Assembly: GCA_958510875.1 (NCBI GenBank)
Contig: OY294067.1
Location: 151,602,962 to 151,666,961, forward strand
Reading direction: 5' to 3'
Length of the DNA: 64,000 nucleotides
Source of the DNA: Endomychus coccineus
Taxonomy: Eukaryota > Arthropoda > Insecta > Coleoptera > Endomychidae
This document shows positions 12,431 through 23,600 of the stretch, piece after piece. The notes under the pieces are model-generated. The model was not told the origin of the DNA. It saw nothing but the letters and a program-made list of their open reading frames with translations, and made no database searches. Position numbers and translations under genes: made by a program. How positions within the stretch are numbered: the first letter of the stretch is position 1; every line of letters begins with the position of its first letter.

Positions 12431-13266
12431 CCGTACCGTTAAAGTGTGATTATCATATTAGAATTAAAGTGAAATAATTTTTATCCGAGTTCAAGTAAGA
12501 TTTGAAAAAGTGAATTAACAATAGTGTTCCGTTTAAGTGAAATTTCGTATAAGGTAAATGGCTTAATATTTTATATTCGGGCATTACGATATATCTTCCG
12601 AATCCGAACGACCGTATTTAAATCGTTTGATATATCGTAGTGCGTTTTAACAACATTTCAAGTAATATGGCTATCTGAATATTTACCGAATACAGCTATT
12701 ACGATAGGACCTGTTTGATTCGTACTTTTCCGCAAATTGATCATTCTGAATCATTCATCAACCGATCCCGTACCGCTGAATTAAATTTAGCGACCGAACT
12801 TATCGTAGAGTTGACTTCTTGAAAGAGTTTTCATTTACCGTTTGAGCTTCATTACATTTTCCGTCTGGGTGTAATTTTGTGAAATAATACTGTTCAATTG
12901 CATTTAAATTGATTATTCTGAAAGTGTACTTGTTAAAATCAATATATATTTTAATATTTGGAATTCCCTGTTTTATTAAATTATTTCTGCTCCATCTTTA
13001 ACGAGCTAAGTTATAACCAGGTATCAATTGTAATTAAAGCCTACAATTTCGATACTGTTTTCTGCCCATTGGACTCTGGTTATACTTCACTGTAGCTACC
13101 CTAGGGACAAGGCTATCTTTAGATAGCATAGTGACGAGCCTTGTGGAGAGGACCCTAGCAGAAGTCCTCAAAAAGGAGTAAACCTTTGGGAAAAATCTGG
13201 CGCCCGAGGATTTGAAGCTTACGCAGTAAGCAATCTACCGAAAAGCGACAAGGTCACGTCATAAAA

Positions 13267-13284
13267 TGACGCCCACGAGCAGGG
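13267..13284 (+). promoter_or_regulatory. Candidate primer binding site
   Basis: tgacgcccacgagcaggg lies three bases after the 5' LTR end. It differs from the usual TGG start, so it may be mutated. The better-looking tggcgcccgagg at 13198 is inside the repeated LTR. Confidence 0.4.
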
Positions 13285-14049
13285 ACTTTTGAAAATTGAC
13301 CGAGAGGGAATTTTGTTTTTTTTGATTCCGAAAAGTGAAATGTCGAATAATTTATTGCAATTGAACCGGTGGTCCGTTTTGAATGAAATTTCAGATATAG
13401 TGTGACAGAAAAACAAGCTTCAAGTTCCCGACGTTTCGAATACGTTTTCGAAACATCCCCAGGAGTTTGTTTTTGAATTTTGGAAATTTGGAAAAGTTTC
13501 GACGGAAACTTGTTCCCCGTGCTCACCAAGGTTGTTTGGTGAAATTTGTTTTTCGATCCGCCCCCCCGTTTCAGGGGAAACATCAAGTTTTTAACAGAGA
13601 ATCTGACTGAAAAATCGATTGTTCCGTGAGGTGTAGAATTGTTAACTACACCTCAGTGTTATGCACAAATTTTGATTTTTGCCCATATTTTGCCCTTTGA
13701 TTTTCCCAGTCAACCTTGACCCTGATTGGGCGAGTAATAGCTCCTTTCTAAGTAAATCGATACCAAGGAAGCCGTTGGTAACATTTTTGGGCGGATTGGC
13801 CTAACCGTTTTGGAGTTACCTCCCAAAATCAAAGCTACGTTGCCCAAATTGGGGCAAAAGATTTGATTGCTTCTGCCTTATTGGAAGGAAGGTGTGGACT
13901 GGTTTTGGTTACCGCACCCTCTTCTGTTACCTACCCCTGAGAAAAATAATTTATTTTTGGGGTTGAAAATTTTGATTTTGAATTGGATTGGAAAAATAGA
14001 GTTCCCTGGGTATACTGGTGCTATACCCAAGGCGCCGTAGCCTACGCCT

Positions 14050-14600
14050 ACCAATATTGAAGACATGGTGCAATGACCGCAGAACGGGAATTGTTCTGGT
14101 TGCACCGAAATTTATTGCCGGAGTATAGGCAATTTATCCGACAAGGGAGTTTTAACGACGTGCCGTCGTTAATGTAACAGGCAAAGGAGTTTGAGAATCT
14201 GCAGGCTGAGCAGAAACTCATGCAGTAGAGGATATTTCCAGTGTCAGTGAGGGCACAAATTCCAAGTCCCGCAGCAAGGATTATGGAACCGTCAGCGCTG
14301 GGTAGGCAACCTGCATCTGAACCGTCATCGCCAGTCAAGTTTGGGATACCGAATGTTCCTGAACAGACTTGAGGGGATTGTGGTCTCCTCGCCACTTCAG
14401 AACGCAGTGCCCTACCAGGCTGAAGCCAAGTACCGCAACACAGCCCATCTCATGTTGGAGATGTGGGGAAACGGGGCATAGCAAAAATAATTGTCGGAAT
14501 CCACCGAAATTATTTTGCTCAAGATGCCGCCGCCCTGGGATAATGTCGCGAGATTGTTCGTGTCCGGGACAGGGAAACGTCCGCGGGACTGCGAGGTAGT
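14050..14600 (+). pseudogene. Decayed gag with CCHC zinc knuckle
   Basis: The frame around 14095-14220 reads LLPEYRQFIRQGSFNDVP followed by KEFENLQAEQKL, a capsid-like segment of Gypsy gag, with two in-frame stops. A frame change then gives a perfect CX2CX4HX4C knuckle, CWRCGETGHSKNNC (near 14450), and a second Cys cluster CSRCRRPG. The region before 14050 has no readable gag. Nucleic-acid packaging is the known role of such knuckles; this copy is broken. Confidence 0.75.
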
Positions 14601-15135
14601 GAGGCCGAAGCAGATCCCGGTTGAACAGGCCTCAACGAAGGAAGTGAAAACCGCTCACCGCACCACTGTTGTGAACCGCACCGCGGATAAGGAGTCCGCC
14701 GGTGCCGTTGAAAATACCGTTGATTGTAATACCGATAATAAACCGAAATTACCGAATAAGTGTGAAAGTGAAATTAAAGTAGATACCGCTATAGAGACGA
14801 AAAACAGTAAATTGAAAAATGAGAGTATTCTAGCCCCGTGTTGGTTCCGGGTTACGGATAGGCCAACGGTGAAACCCGCCTGGGGTAGAAGTCCCCTAAG
14901 AGGAGTGTTGAATCGTGTGGCTGATGCCCTGTCACGTGATCCATTGCCGAACAAGGAAGGAATGGATGACAATCAAGAGTTATTCGTACTGAATGACCCC
15001 GTGAATTGTAACTGGTACAATTCAAAGAAAGCCGAAGTTGAAAAGAGTCCAGAAGCGTATCCGGATTATTGTGTTAAAGATAATCGGTTGTACCGCTCTA
15101 ATGGGACTCTAATGACTTGTCCGAACCGGAAATGA
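14600..15135 (+). pseudogene. Fused gag tail and end of RNase H/integrase start
   Basis: A long open frame runs from the gag side without a protease or RT and enters NRVADALSRDPL (about 14912), the conserved connection after RNase H in Ty3/Gypsy pol. The first part of the integrase N-terminal region follows and a stop comes at 15133. The jump marks an internal deletion near 14890-14910 of about 2 kb of pol, estimated from family layout. A frameshift between 15115 and 15126 separates it from the integrase frame. Confidence 0.7.
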
Positions 15136-16250
15136 GAGATCCGTGGAAGCTTTGCGTTCCGAAACCGCTCCGGTTGAACGTTCTGAAAGAAAACCATGAC
15201 AGTCCGACTGCAGGACATTTAGGTATTGCCAAGACGATTGCGCGAATATCCCACAAGTATTATTGGCCGGGGATGTTCCGCGATATAGCGAAGTACGTGC
15301 GTGGATGTACGCAGTGCCAAGCTTTCAAAGTGTCTCAACAGCAGAAGCCTGGATTTATGCAGCCGACAGTAAATCAGTTTCCTTGGAAGTGTGTGAGCAC
15401 CGACTTGGTAGGACCGTTACCAAGATCCGCCAAGGGAAACAATTTTATTCTTGTCATGCAGGACCGTTTTACGAAGTGGGTACAGTGTAAGCCGTTGAGA
15501 AAAGCTACCGCGCAGGCGGTAACTGAAGCCTTCAACGAAGAGATCATAACTCGTTTTGGTTGTCCGGAAACCGTTATCGGCGACAATGGGACGCAGTACG
15601 AAAGTAAAATTTTCAAGACACTCCTGAAGGAGTTTGGAATCAAGCACCGCCTCACTCCTACTCATACTCCACAATGCAATCCCGTGGAGAGAACAAACCG
15701 AACTTTAAAAACCATGATTGCACAATTTACGTTTCTACCCGATTTTCTATTTGCCTTAAATTCTGCCCCACATGAATCCACCGGATTTTCACCTGCCTTT
15801 TTAAATTTTGGCCGAGAACTTGAAGTTCCAAATTCGATAGTCCGTTCCTTTACCGCTCCGGTGGAGACTGAGGAAAATATTCCTACCGATCCGAATCGGG
15901 TACAGATTTCAGAACACCGAACTAGGTTAGAGAAATTACCAGAAACATTCCAACTGGTGCGTATCCAGTTATCCCGTGCTTTTACCCATCAAAGCCGTTA
16001 TTACAATCTCCGTCGTAGAGATTGGCGTTGTCACGTGGGTGATAAAGTAATGAAGGTAGAGCATCACCTGTCTTCTAGTGTTCGACATTTTGCCGCTAAA
16101 TTGGCCCCAAAATATACCGGTCCGTTTACGGTAATCAAAGTAATTTCTCCGGTCATCTACGACCTGAAAGGCGAAAATGGCAAGCAACTGAAACGAGTCC
16201 ATATCAAAGATTTGAAGCCGTATAATGTTCCTGGCATTCCGGGAAGTTGA
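15117..16250 (+). CDS. Ty3/Gypsy-type integrase
   Basis: The frame covers a zinc-binding HHCC region (HLGIAKTIARISHKYYWPGM, then CTQCQAFK) and the DDE catalytic core: D in STDLVGPL, D in VIGDNGTQYESK, and E in NPVERTNR. A C-terminal basic domain with LKRVHIKDLKPY follows. It would catalyse strand transfer of element cDNA. No stops interrupt about 370 codons, although the element lacks RT, so the integrase may have been preserved by chance or by trans use. The ATG at 15117 is probably not a real start: upstream homology continues in another frame across a small shift. Confidence 0.85.
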   Translation: MSEPEMRDPWKLCVPKPLRLNVLKENHDSPTAGHLGIAKTIARISHKYYWPGMFRDIAKYVRGCTQCQAFKVSQQQKPGFMQPTVNQFPWKCVSTDLVGPLPRSAKGNNFILVMQDRFTKWVQCKPLRKATAQAVTEAFNEEIITRFGCPETVIGDNGTQYESKIFKTLLKEFGIKHRLTPTHTPQCNPVERTNRTLKTMIAQFTFLPDFLFALNSAPHESTGFSPAFLNFGRELEVPNSIVRSFTAPVETEENIPTDPNRVQISEHRTRLEKLPETFQLVRIQLSRAFTHQSRYYNLRRRDWRCHVGDKVMKVEHHLSSSVRHFAAKLAPKYTGPFTVIKVISPVIYDLKGENGKQLKRVHIKDLKPYNVPGIPGS

Positions 16251-16283
16251 AATGAATCGAGGTACCGAAAGATATAGATACCG

Positions 16284-16731
16284 TTGGACAAAGTATCAAG
16301 TAGTACAATTACTCATTATTATGATTTAATGTTCACAGGTGATAATATGTCGTACGAACCGTCCGATTTCATTGAGATAGTGCTAGATGAAGCACTGCAA
16401 AATATGGAGGTTCAACCGAAAACAACCATGTTGGCGCTGTGGATACCCAGGACACCGGAGAGAAAGGTGCAACCAGACAGCGCGTCCAGCCATTGTGGTA
16501 CCACCGAAATCACGGTGCGTACGCTGCCGAACGTGCCCATGTCAACAAAATGATAAGAAGTTTCCGTTCCAAAGAAGAAGACATCCTCAAGCTTCCGAAG
16601 AAGCAATGTTCCATTCCGAAGACGTTTCGAGTGTCCGTTCTGAAAATGAAGTTTCCGAAGAAGAAGTTTGGCATTCCAAAGAAATCTTCAAGTATCCCGA
16701 TCCGCGGAAGAAGTCAGTTTTTTCGTTTTGA
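16284..16731 (+). CDS. 3' ORF with second CCHC knuckle
   Basis: Downstream of the integrase, two overlapping frames contain CWRCGYPGHRRERC (near 16434), again a perfect CX2CX4HX4C, followed by a Cys-rich CVRCRTCPC. The start of the motif is almost the same as the gag knuckle at 14450, so this is either a duplicated gag segment or an accessory nucleic-acid-binding ORF. It runs into the GAAGAA-rich tract. No env-like features (signal peptide, TM segment) are seen. Confidence 0.5.
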
Positions 16732-17060
16732 AGAAGAAGTTTTCCGTTCCGAGGAAGATGTTTTCAGTTTTTCCATTCCAAAGAAGAAGAAGTCTTCAAG
16801 TTTATGAAGAAGAAGTTTCAAGTTCCATTCTGAAGAAGAAGTTTTAAGTTTTTCCGTTTTGAAGAAGTTTTGTTTTCCGAAGCAGAAGAAGTTTCGTGTT
16901 TGTTCGATCCGAAGAAGAAGTTCCGTTTCGAAGAAGATGTCAAGTTTTCCGTTCCCAAGTTTGTGTTTCCATTCCGAAGACGTTTTAAGTTTTCCCATTC
17001 CGAAGAAGAAGTGCAGTCCTCCGTTTCGCAGCAGAATTTTCATTTTATGTTCCAAGTAAG
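16555..17060 (+). repeat. GAAGAA/TTTCCG-rich degenerate tandem repeat
   Basis: About 500 bp of variable-length units built from ttccgaagaagaagtttt and close variants. All frames give low-complexity peptides (Lys/Arg-rich or Glu-rich such as SEEEVF). The strand is strongly purine-rich in blocks and resembles exonic splicing-enhancer composition, which is only a compositional remark. Confidence 0.75.
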
Positions 17061-17175
17061 ATATTGCTATTCCGCGATGTTCCCGACGAAGGAAATTCAA
17101 GTTTTAACGTCAGGTTAGGGTATCTTACCTTTGTATTAGATTTTTTTTTTCGTATGAATTCTCAAATGAGAATTG

Positions 17176-17206
17176 AAAAATGAAAGAATCAGATTCTTTC
17201 ATTTTT
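17176..17206. repeat. Perfect 15-bp inverted repeat before polypurine tract
   Basis: aaaaatgaaagaatc and its exact complement flank a single A. It lies just upstream of the polypurine tract of the element and might fold in the RNA or act as a 3' signal. Confidence 0.7.
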
Positions 17207-17216
17207 AACCGAACTT

Positions 17217-17225
17217 AGGGGGGGA
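17217..17225 (+). promoter_or_regulatory. Polypurine tract
   Basis: AGGGGGGGA directly abuts the TGTAAC start of the 3' LTR, the expected position for plus-strand priming. Confidence 0.85.
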
Positions 17226-18773
17226 TGTAACGAAGCTTAAATTTCGAAAGATTATTTAATTTAGATCAGGCAATAAATACGGATGTTACATGTAATTTCA
17301 GTTTGAACAGTTCATTATTTCTATAGATATGAATGAATTCCGAATGTGTATTCCGTGATTGCCACTCTTCTAAATCTCCGTAATATCAAATAAGTATAAT
17401 TATTCAAATAGATGAATCTAATTCATGCCCGTTCAAAATTGCATTTCATTCCGATAAAAATATGTTGCAAAAACAGGGGTCTGGCCAGTTAAGACACCAA
17501 ACTTTGTGCAGCCTTATGTATAAAAAGGGCGAACCTAAAAACTCCGATAACACTTGTTTACTCCGCCGGGAAGAACTGGTGTGATATCATGAGCGCGAAT
17601 TTTAGATCTAAAAAGTTGCGTCACTTTTAACCATTGTTCGGGGCATAAGTAAAAACTATTGGCACAAAAATAAGGATTTGGTGGAGCAGACCTGTCCAGA
17701 ACCTCGGAAAACATATAAAGGCCGTGACAGCCGAAAGATCTCTCTCTTGTGGTTTTGAATTTCGAGCCGTACAGTATCTCTTGTGTTTTTGATTTTCAAT
17801 CAGTGTAGTAGCTCTTGTGTTTTTGAATTTCGAGCCGTACAGTATCTCTTGTGTTTTTGAATTTCGAGCAGTGTAGTAGCTCTTGTGTTTTTGATTTTCA
17901 ATCAGTGAAGTAGCTCTTTTGTGATTTCGATTTTCAATCCGTATCGTTAAAGTGTGATTATCATATTAGAATCAAAGTGAAATAATTATTATCCGAGTTC
18001 AAGTCAGATTTGAAAAAGTGAATTAACAATAGTGTTCCGTTTAAGTGAAATTTCGTATACGGTAAATGGCTTAATATTTTATATTCGGGCATTACGATAT
18101 ATCTTCCGAATCCGAACCGACCGTATTTAAATCGTTTGATATATCGTAGTGCGTTTTAACAACATTTCAAGTAATATGGCTATCTGAATATTTAGCGAAT
18201 ACAGCTATTACGATAGGACCTGTTTGATTCGTACTTTTCCGCAAATTGATCATTCTGAATCATTCATCAACCGATCCCGTACCGCTGAATTAAATTTAGC
18301 GACCGAACTTATAGTAGAGTTGACTTCTTGAAAGAGTTTTCATTTACCGTTTGAGCTTCATTACATTTTCCGTCTGGGTGTAATTTTGTGAAATAATACC
18401 GTTCAATTGCATTTAAATTGATTATTCTGAAAGTGTACTTGTTAAAATCAATATATATTTTAATATTTGGAATTCCCTGTTTTATTAAATTATTTCTGCT
18501 CCATCTTTAACGAGCTAAGTTATAACCAGGTATCAATTGTGATTAAAGCCTACAATTTCGATACTGTTTTCTGCCCATTGGACTCTGGTTATACTTCACT
18601 GTAGCTACCCTAGGGACAAGGCTATCTATAGATAGCATAGTAACAAGCCTTGTGGTGAAGACCCTAGCAGAAGTCTTCAAAAAGGAGTTAACCTTTGGGA
18701 AAAAACTGGCGCCCGAGGATTCGAAGCTTACCGCAGTAAGCAATTTACCGAAAAGCGACAAGGGCACGTTATA
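17226..18773 (+). repeat. 3' LTR of Gypsy-type element
   Basis: A 1548-bp copy of 11756-13263 with an extra unit of the 34-bp repeat and scattered substitutions. It ends CGTTATA next to the GTGC target duplication. Confidence 0.85.
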
Positions 18774-19065
18774 GTGCATACTTTCTAATATTAAAAGTTT
18801 ATAATTGTTTTTCAACATTCAAAATTTTGGTACTGTTGTCAAATGAATGGCTTGTGTCTTTTATATGTTCACTAAGTGCAGTGGATAATTTTGTTGTTTG
18901 CGTATGCCTATTCATTCTTTTATCAAAGTATTGGAAAGATTGGCCGATGCATTCTTGTCCACAATCTTCACAAGGGATGGAATATACAGAATGGGTTATC
19001 TCTTTGAAAGGTACGTCGCTTTTTAATTTAGTGAAAGAACATTTCTGGTTTAAATATTTTTTTTG
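18774..19065 (-). pseudogene. PLE-A copy 1: GIY-YIG endonuclease region
   Basis: The minus-strand translation gives VYSIPCEDCGQECIGQSFQ, then KRMNRHTQTTKLSTALSEH. This is the GIY-YIG endonuclease end of a Penelope-like protein, with a Cys pair and the H-rich linker. It continues the element interrupted by the LTR insertion at 11756. Related pieces occur at 22215-22380 and 61190-61560. Confidence 0.75.
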
Positions 19066-20150
19066 ACATATATGTAGATCATAAGGTTTAACTATAATTG
19101 CTTAATTTTACAGAAAGATCATTAATATATGGTAGTGATACGTAATGTTTTTCTTTTGATCTCTCAATACTGATACTGGTGTTACTAGAGGAGTTATAAA
19201 ATTTATGAATTTCATATATTAGTTATAGATACGACTAAATTAAATGGATAACCATTCTTTGTTTCTTTTGATTCTACAATTGATGCGCAAAATCGAAACA
19301 TTTCTGCTTCAAACAACTTTTATAACATATATGTAGATCATAAAGTTTAACTATATTGCTTAATTTTATAGAAAGACCATTAATATATGGTAGTGATACG
19401 TAATGTTTTTCTTTTGATCTCTCAATACTGATATTGGTGTTACTAGACGAATTATAAAATTTATAAATATTATATTTTGGATATAGAATCGACTAAATTG
19501 AATGGATAACCATTCTTTGTTCAAAAATTCAATTGTGGAAGCCGTTACTTTGTGATAGTTTATCGTTTTAACGAAATAATAAATAAAACTACTTTGTTTT
19601 ACTATCACTGATATTTAATATAGTCGTTACTATAGTTTCAACACTAAACGTGTCATCTTCGTCTGAAGATGACACGTTTAGTGTTGAAACTATAGTAACT
19701 ATATTAAATATCAGTGATAGTAAAACAAAGTAGTTTTATTTATTATTTCGTTAACATCCTTTGTTCCTTTTGATTTTACAATTGATGCGCAAAATCAAAA
19801 CATTTCTGGTTCAAATAACTTTTATAATATATATGTAGATCATAAAGTTTAACTATATTGCTTAATTTTACAGAGACCATTAATATATGGTAGTGATACG
19901 TAATGTTTTTCTTTTGATCTCTCAATACTGATATTGGTGTTACTAGACGAGTTATAAAATTTATATATATTATATTTTAGTTATAGAATCGACTAAATTA
20001 AATGGATAAACATCTTTTGTTTCTTTTGATTTTACAATTGATGCACAAAATCGAAACATTTCTGGTTTTATTAACTTTTATAACATATATGTAGATCATA
20101 AGGTATAACTATATTGCTTAATTTTTCAGAAAGACCATAAATATTTTTCA
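19066..20150 (-). repeat. About 258-bp tandem repeats of PLE coding sequence
   Basis: The block acatatatgtagatcata recurs at 19066, 19325, about 19826 and 20083. Each unit carries the same PLE segment (minus-strand peptide SVLRDQKKNITYHYH) with substitutions and stops. The second interval is about twice the period and contains the hairpin at 19568-19754. Confidence 0.75.
19568..19754. repeat. Large hairpin, arms about 90 bp
   Basis: 19568-19660 and 19665-19754 are complementary apart from a 3-base bulge (tcg in the left arm near 19625), with a 4-base loop GTCT. Inside the right arm, CTGAAGA (19663), a GACAC/GTGTT stem and GAAAC form the hammerhead-core-like motif discussed in the findings. 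Confidence 0.9.
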
Positions 20151-20151
20151 A

Positions 20152-21330
20152 TTGATGCACAAAATCGAGGCCAAAATACAGTTGGCGAGGCAGCAAGCTT
20201 GTCGAATCCAGTGTGTGATGGATTTTATTTATAGCGGCAGGGCTTTCAAGCCAAAAATTAGGCGTATAGCCGCCACACTGCACGGCCACCATCACACGCT
20301 AAAGCGTACAATGTTGCAGACCATCAAACAACATTGTGGGGATAGGATTCGATGCCTGGGCGTAGTGAGGAGGAATCTGGCCAGACGGGTTAGACACATC
20401 AGGGAGAATTCCTTGTTCTGCGATAGCCCGTTTCCAATATTCACGGCCCACAATTACTCCATCCCCCCCCCCTCCGCTGGGGTAGAGGTCAAGTCGTTCT
20501 GGAAAAAAGTTTACAAGTCACCGGGTCCAAGTTGTCCAGACACTTCAGTCCTAGCACACTTCGAAATGTTTTGCGCTGAACATCCACTTCCGCTCACAGA
20601 AGTTTGCGATACAGTCAGCGAGCATGAGAACCGACTAGCTCGTATCGGTACCAAAATCTTTGCTGCTCCCAGCCCTGACGGCATTAGCATATTGTGGTAC
20701 AGAAAAATTCCTTCCACTCACCGCCATCTGACCAGAGTCTTTGACTCTGCCACATTCCAAACTAGGGTGTCGAGGGGTACACTGTGCTGCTTCAAAAGAA
20801 TGGATTCTGGTCTGATCCCAAGAACTACTGGCCGATCACTTATCTCAACACCTGCCACATGTTATTTACACATATCTTATATGCTAGGTTGTTGAACGAT
20901 CGGTCCGATAATCAATAACATCAGCGAGCAGCATGGAGGGTTGCCGGGAGAAAATGTTAATAGATAGATCTAGCACTCAGGACTCCATACTCTACGAGCG
21001 CAAACGTTTCATGGCCTGGATTGACTACCACAAGACATTTGATTCAACATCACATGAGATATTATTATTATACTTGTTCCAACCTCACTAGTGAGATGCA
21101 TAGAACATCTGTTCCCACTCTGGAAGACTCGTTTTACACCCGACGGGTCTTGACAGAATTGGTAGCATTCAAGTGGGGTGCTTTCCAAGGAGACTCCTTG
21201 AATCCCCTCTTGTTCCACATCTCACTGCTGTCGCTCTCCATTGCATTAAGACCGACCGACTCGTGGATAATACGCTGGACCACCGAACGACCGGACGCAT
21301 CAGATCACCCATTCGTTTCACATGAATGAT
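20152..21330 (+). pseudogene. R2-like non-LTR reverse transcriptase fragment
   Basis: A 247-codon frame opens the region, with VKSFWKKVYKSPGP then DGISILWYRKIP. After frame changes there is a NYRPITCLNT-like segment (near 20830), and near 21020 an AWIDYQKAFDS-like segment (read here as PGLTTTRHLIQ and neighbours). Around 21165-21235 comes the catalytic-palm entry WGAFQGDSLNPLLFHISL. The order and motifs match RTs of the R2-like, restriction-endonuclease-bearing clade. It is broken by several frameshifts and ends before a (TA)n tract. A matching C-terminal part lies on the opposite strand at 22640-23600. Confidence 0.6.
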
Positions 21331-21353
21331 CTGGAACGATATACCTCTGGGGA

Positions 21354-21354
<1 letters not shown>

Positions 21355-21439
<85 letters not shown>
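21355..21439. repeat. (TA)n microsatellite
   Basis: Uninterrupted TA dinucleotide run of about 85 bp; codes only Tyr-Ile repeats. Confidence 0.95.
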
Positions 21440-22380
<941 letters not shown>

Positions 22381-22583
22381 TCTGCAGTTTTAATTGGATC
22401 TTAAAACACAAGTCGGCTGCAGACGCATTTCATTAATCGAAATCATCTATTCTTTTCTAAATTACATGGAAACACTAATTCAATTAACAATTTTGATAAA
22501 GGCAATAAACGTTGTCGAAACGTCAAAACAGAATTTTTATTTCATTATCAGTATATATACGAACCAATATACCAAGAAAACAT

Positions 22584-22590
<7 letters not shown>
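22381..22590. repeat. Right arm of about 210-bp inverted repeat
   Basis: Mirror of 21637-21846, followed by a (TA)n tract (about 22590-22620). The result is a PLE with its terminal sequence at both ends in opposite orientation, as described for Penelope insertions. Confidence 0.85.
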
Positions 22591-22621
<31 letters not shown>

Positions 22622-22639
22622 ATATACTTTTTTCTCACA

Positions 22640-23600
22640 TTAACAGCTGGTCGGTGCTGCTGCGCGCTCCGACGACATCGCAGCAATCGCGCTAGAATAA
22701 CCTATCACTTCTCCGAAGCTACTTCTCCTCACCGGTCTGTAAGTAGCTTCAGGCTCCCACATCGTGCGCCCGAAGTAGTCTTATTGAACCCAGAATGACT
22801 CCTTCTGCATCCGGTCTATCAAGATCTGCACAGAGTTCCTACAGGCCGCAATGATCTTCAAATTCGAACGCAGTGAAGACCGAATTTCACCCAAGATACC
22901 GGTGATCAGAACAACTAATACGATTTTGTGGCCTGGGTATAGCGTGCGGACTCGAACAGGAGATCTTGATACTTCGTTCATTTTTCCTCCTCTTTCAAGA
23001 CTATGTTCTTCTCTGCCGGAGGTGAGAATTCGATGACATACATAGTCTTGCTTTGCTTATCGAGGATGACAACGTCAGGCCTATCTGCTTGTATGTACCT
23101 GATGGTCGGAAACGGATAATTCCAGTAGATCTGTCATTTCTCGTTTCCAACAACGGACTCAATATCTCCAGGCATGTAAGGCAGCACCGGCTCTTGGTCT
23201 ATTCCATACTAGTGCCTTCGATGGTAATACAGCACCCGTAGGGCTGCATTATGCCGATGGGTGTGCGCCGACGCCGCTTTTGCCGGACATGCCGACAGAA
23301 GGTGGAAAAGCGTCTCAGGCGCCTTTCGACAGGCCCTGCAGCTGACATCAGGAACCTGCACACTCATCACGTTGCGGCGATAGACCAAGGTTTTGATTAC
23401 GCCATCTTGGCAAGCTGCGGTGAATCCCTCGGTCTCAGATGGAAGTCCTGCTGATCTTAGGTAGCCGAAGGTTAGCCTGGTTGACAAGCCGAGCGTTTTG
23501 ATGTTTCGTTAGAAAACAACGTGTTTCAGCTTGTCAACATACCGCCTGAGCATAAGATCTTGCTCCGCGGCATTTATCTGGGCTTCCAGGCGAGGATGTT
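22640..23600 (-). pseudogene. R2-like C-terminal part: zinc knuckle and RLE endonuclease
   Basis: The minus-strand frame starts near 23600. It gives LTFGYLRSAGLPSETEGFTA, then the CX2CX8HX4C knuckle CRACRKAPETLFHLLSAC, then (frame changes) a segment with PDVVILDKQSKTMYVIEF. That segment has the spacing of the PD-(D/E)XK restriction-like endonuclease of R2-type elements. The tail near 22800-22980 reads VVLITGILGEIRSSL. Together these are the post-RT part of an RLE-type non-LTR element. Stops and shifts mark it as dead. It faces the RT fragment at 20152-21330. Confidence 0.7.

Larger units (their letters stand above)
11756..13263 (+). repeat. 5' LTR of Gypsy-type element
   Basis: Starts TGTAACG and ends CGTCATA, a near-perfect inverted terminus shared with the 3' copy (CGTTATA). 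It carries a TATA box (12052), a block of about 34-bp tandem repeats (12261-12430) and, near its end, tggcgcccgagg at 13198, which looks like a primer binding site but is duplicated in both LTRs. Confidence 0.85.
11756..18773 (+). mobile_element. Ty3/Gypsy-type LTR element, internally deleted
   Basis: A 7018-bp element flanked by the 4-bp target duplication GTGC (11752-11755 and 18774-18777). Its LTRs are about 1.5 kb. Inside are a decayed gag with a CCHC knuckle, a short pol remnant beginning at the end of RNase H, an integrase, a further ORF with a second knuckle, a GAAGAA-rich tract and a polypurine tract. Protease, RT and most of RNase H are missing, so the copy cannot move without help. 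The LTRs differ by indels and scattered substitutions, so it is older than the errantivirus at 24224. Confidence 0.9.

Noticed and set aside
13254..14395. Minus-strand frames inside the Gypsy element
   Set aside because: Antisense to gag/5' UTR with no family features.
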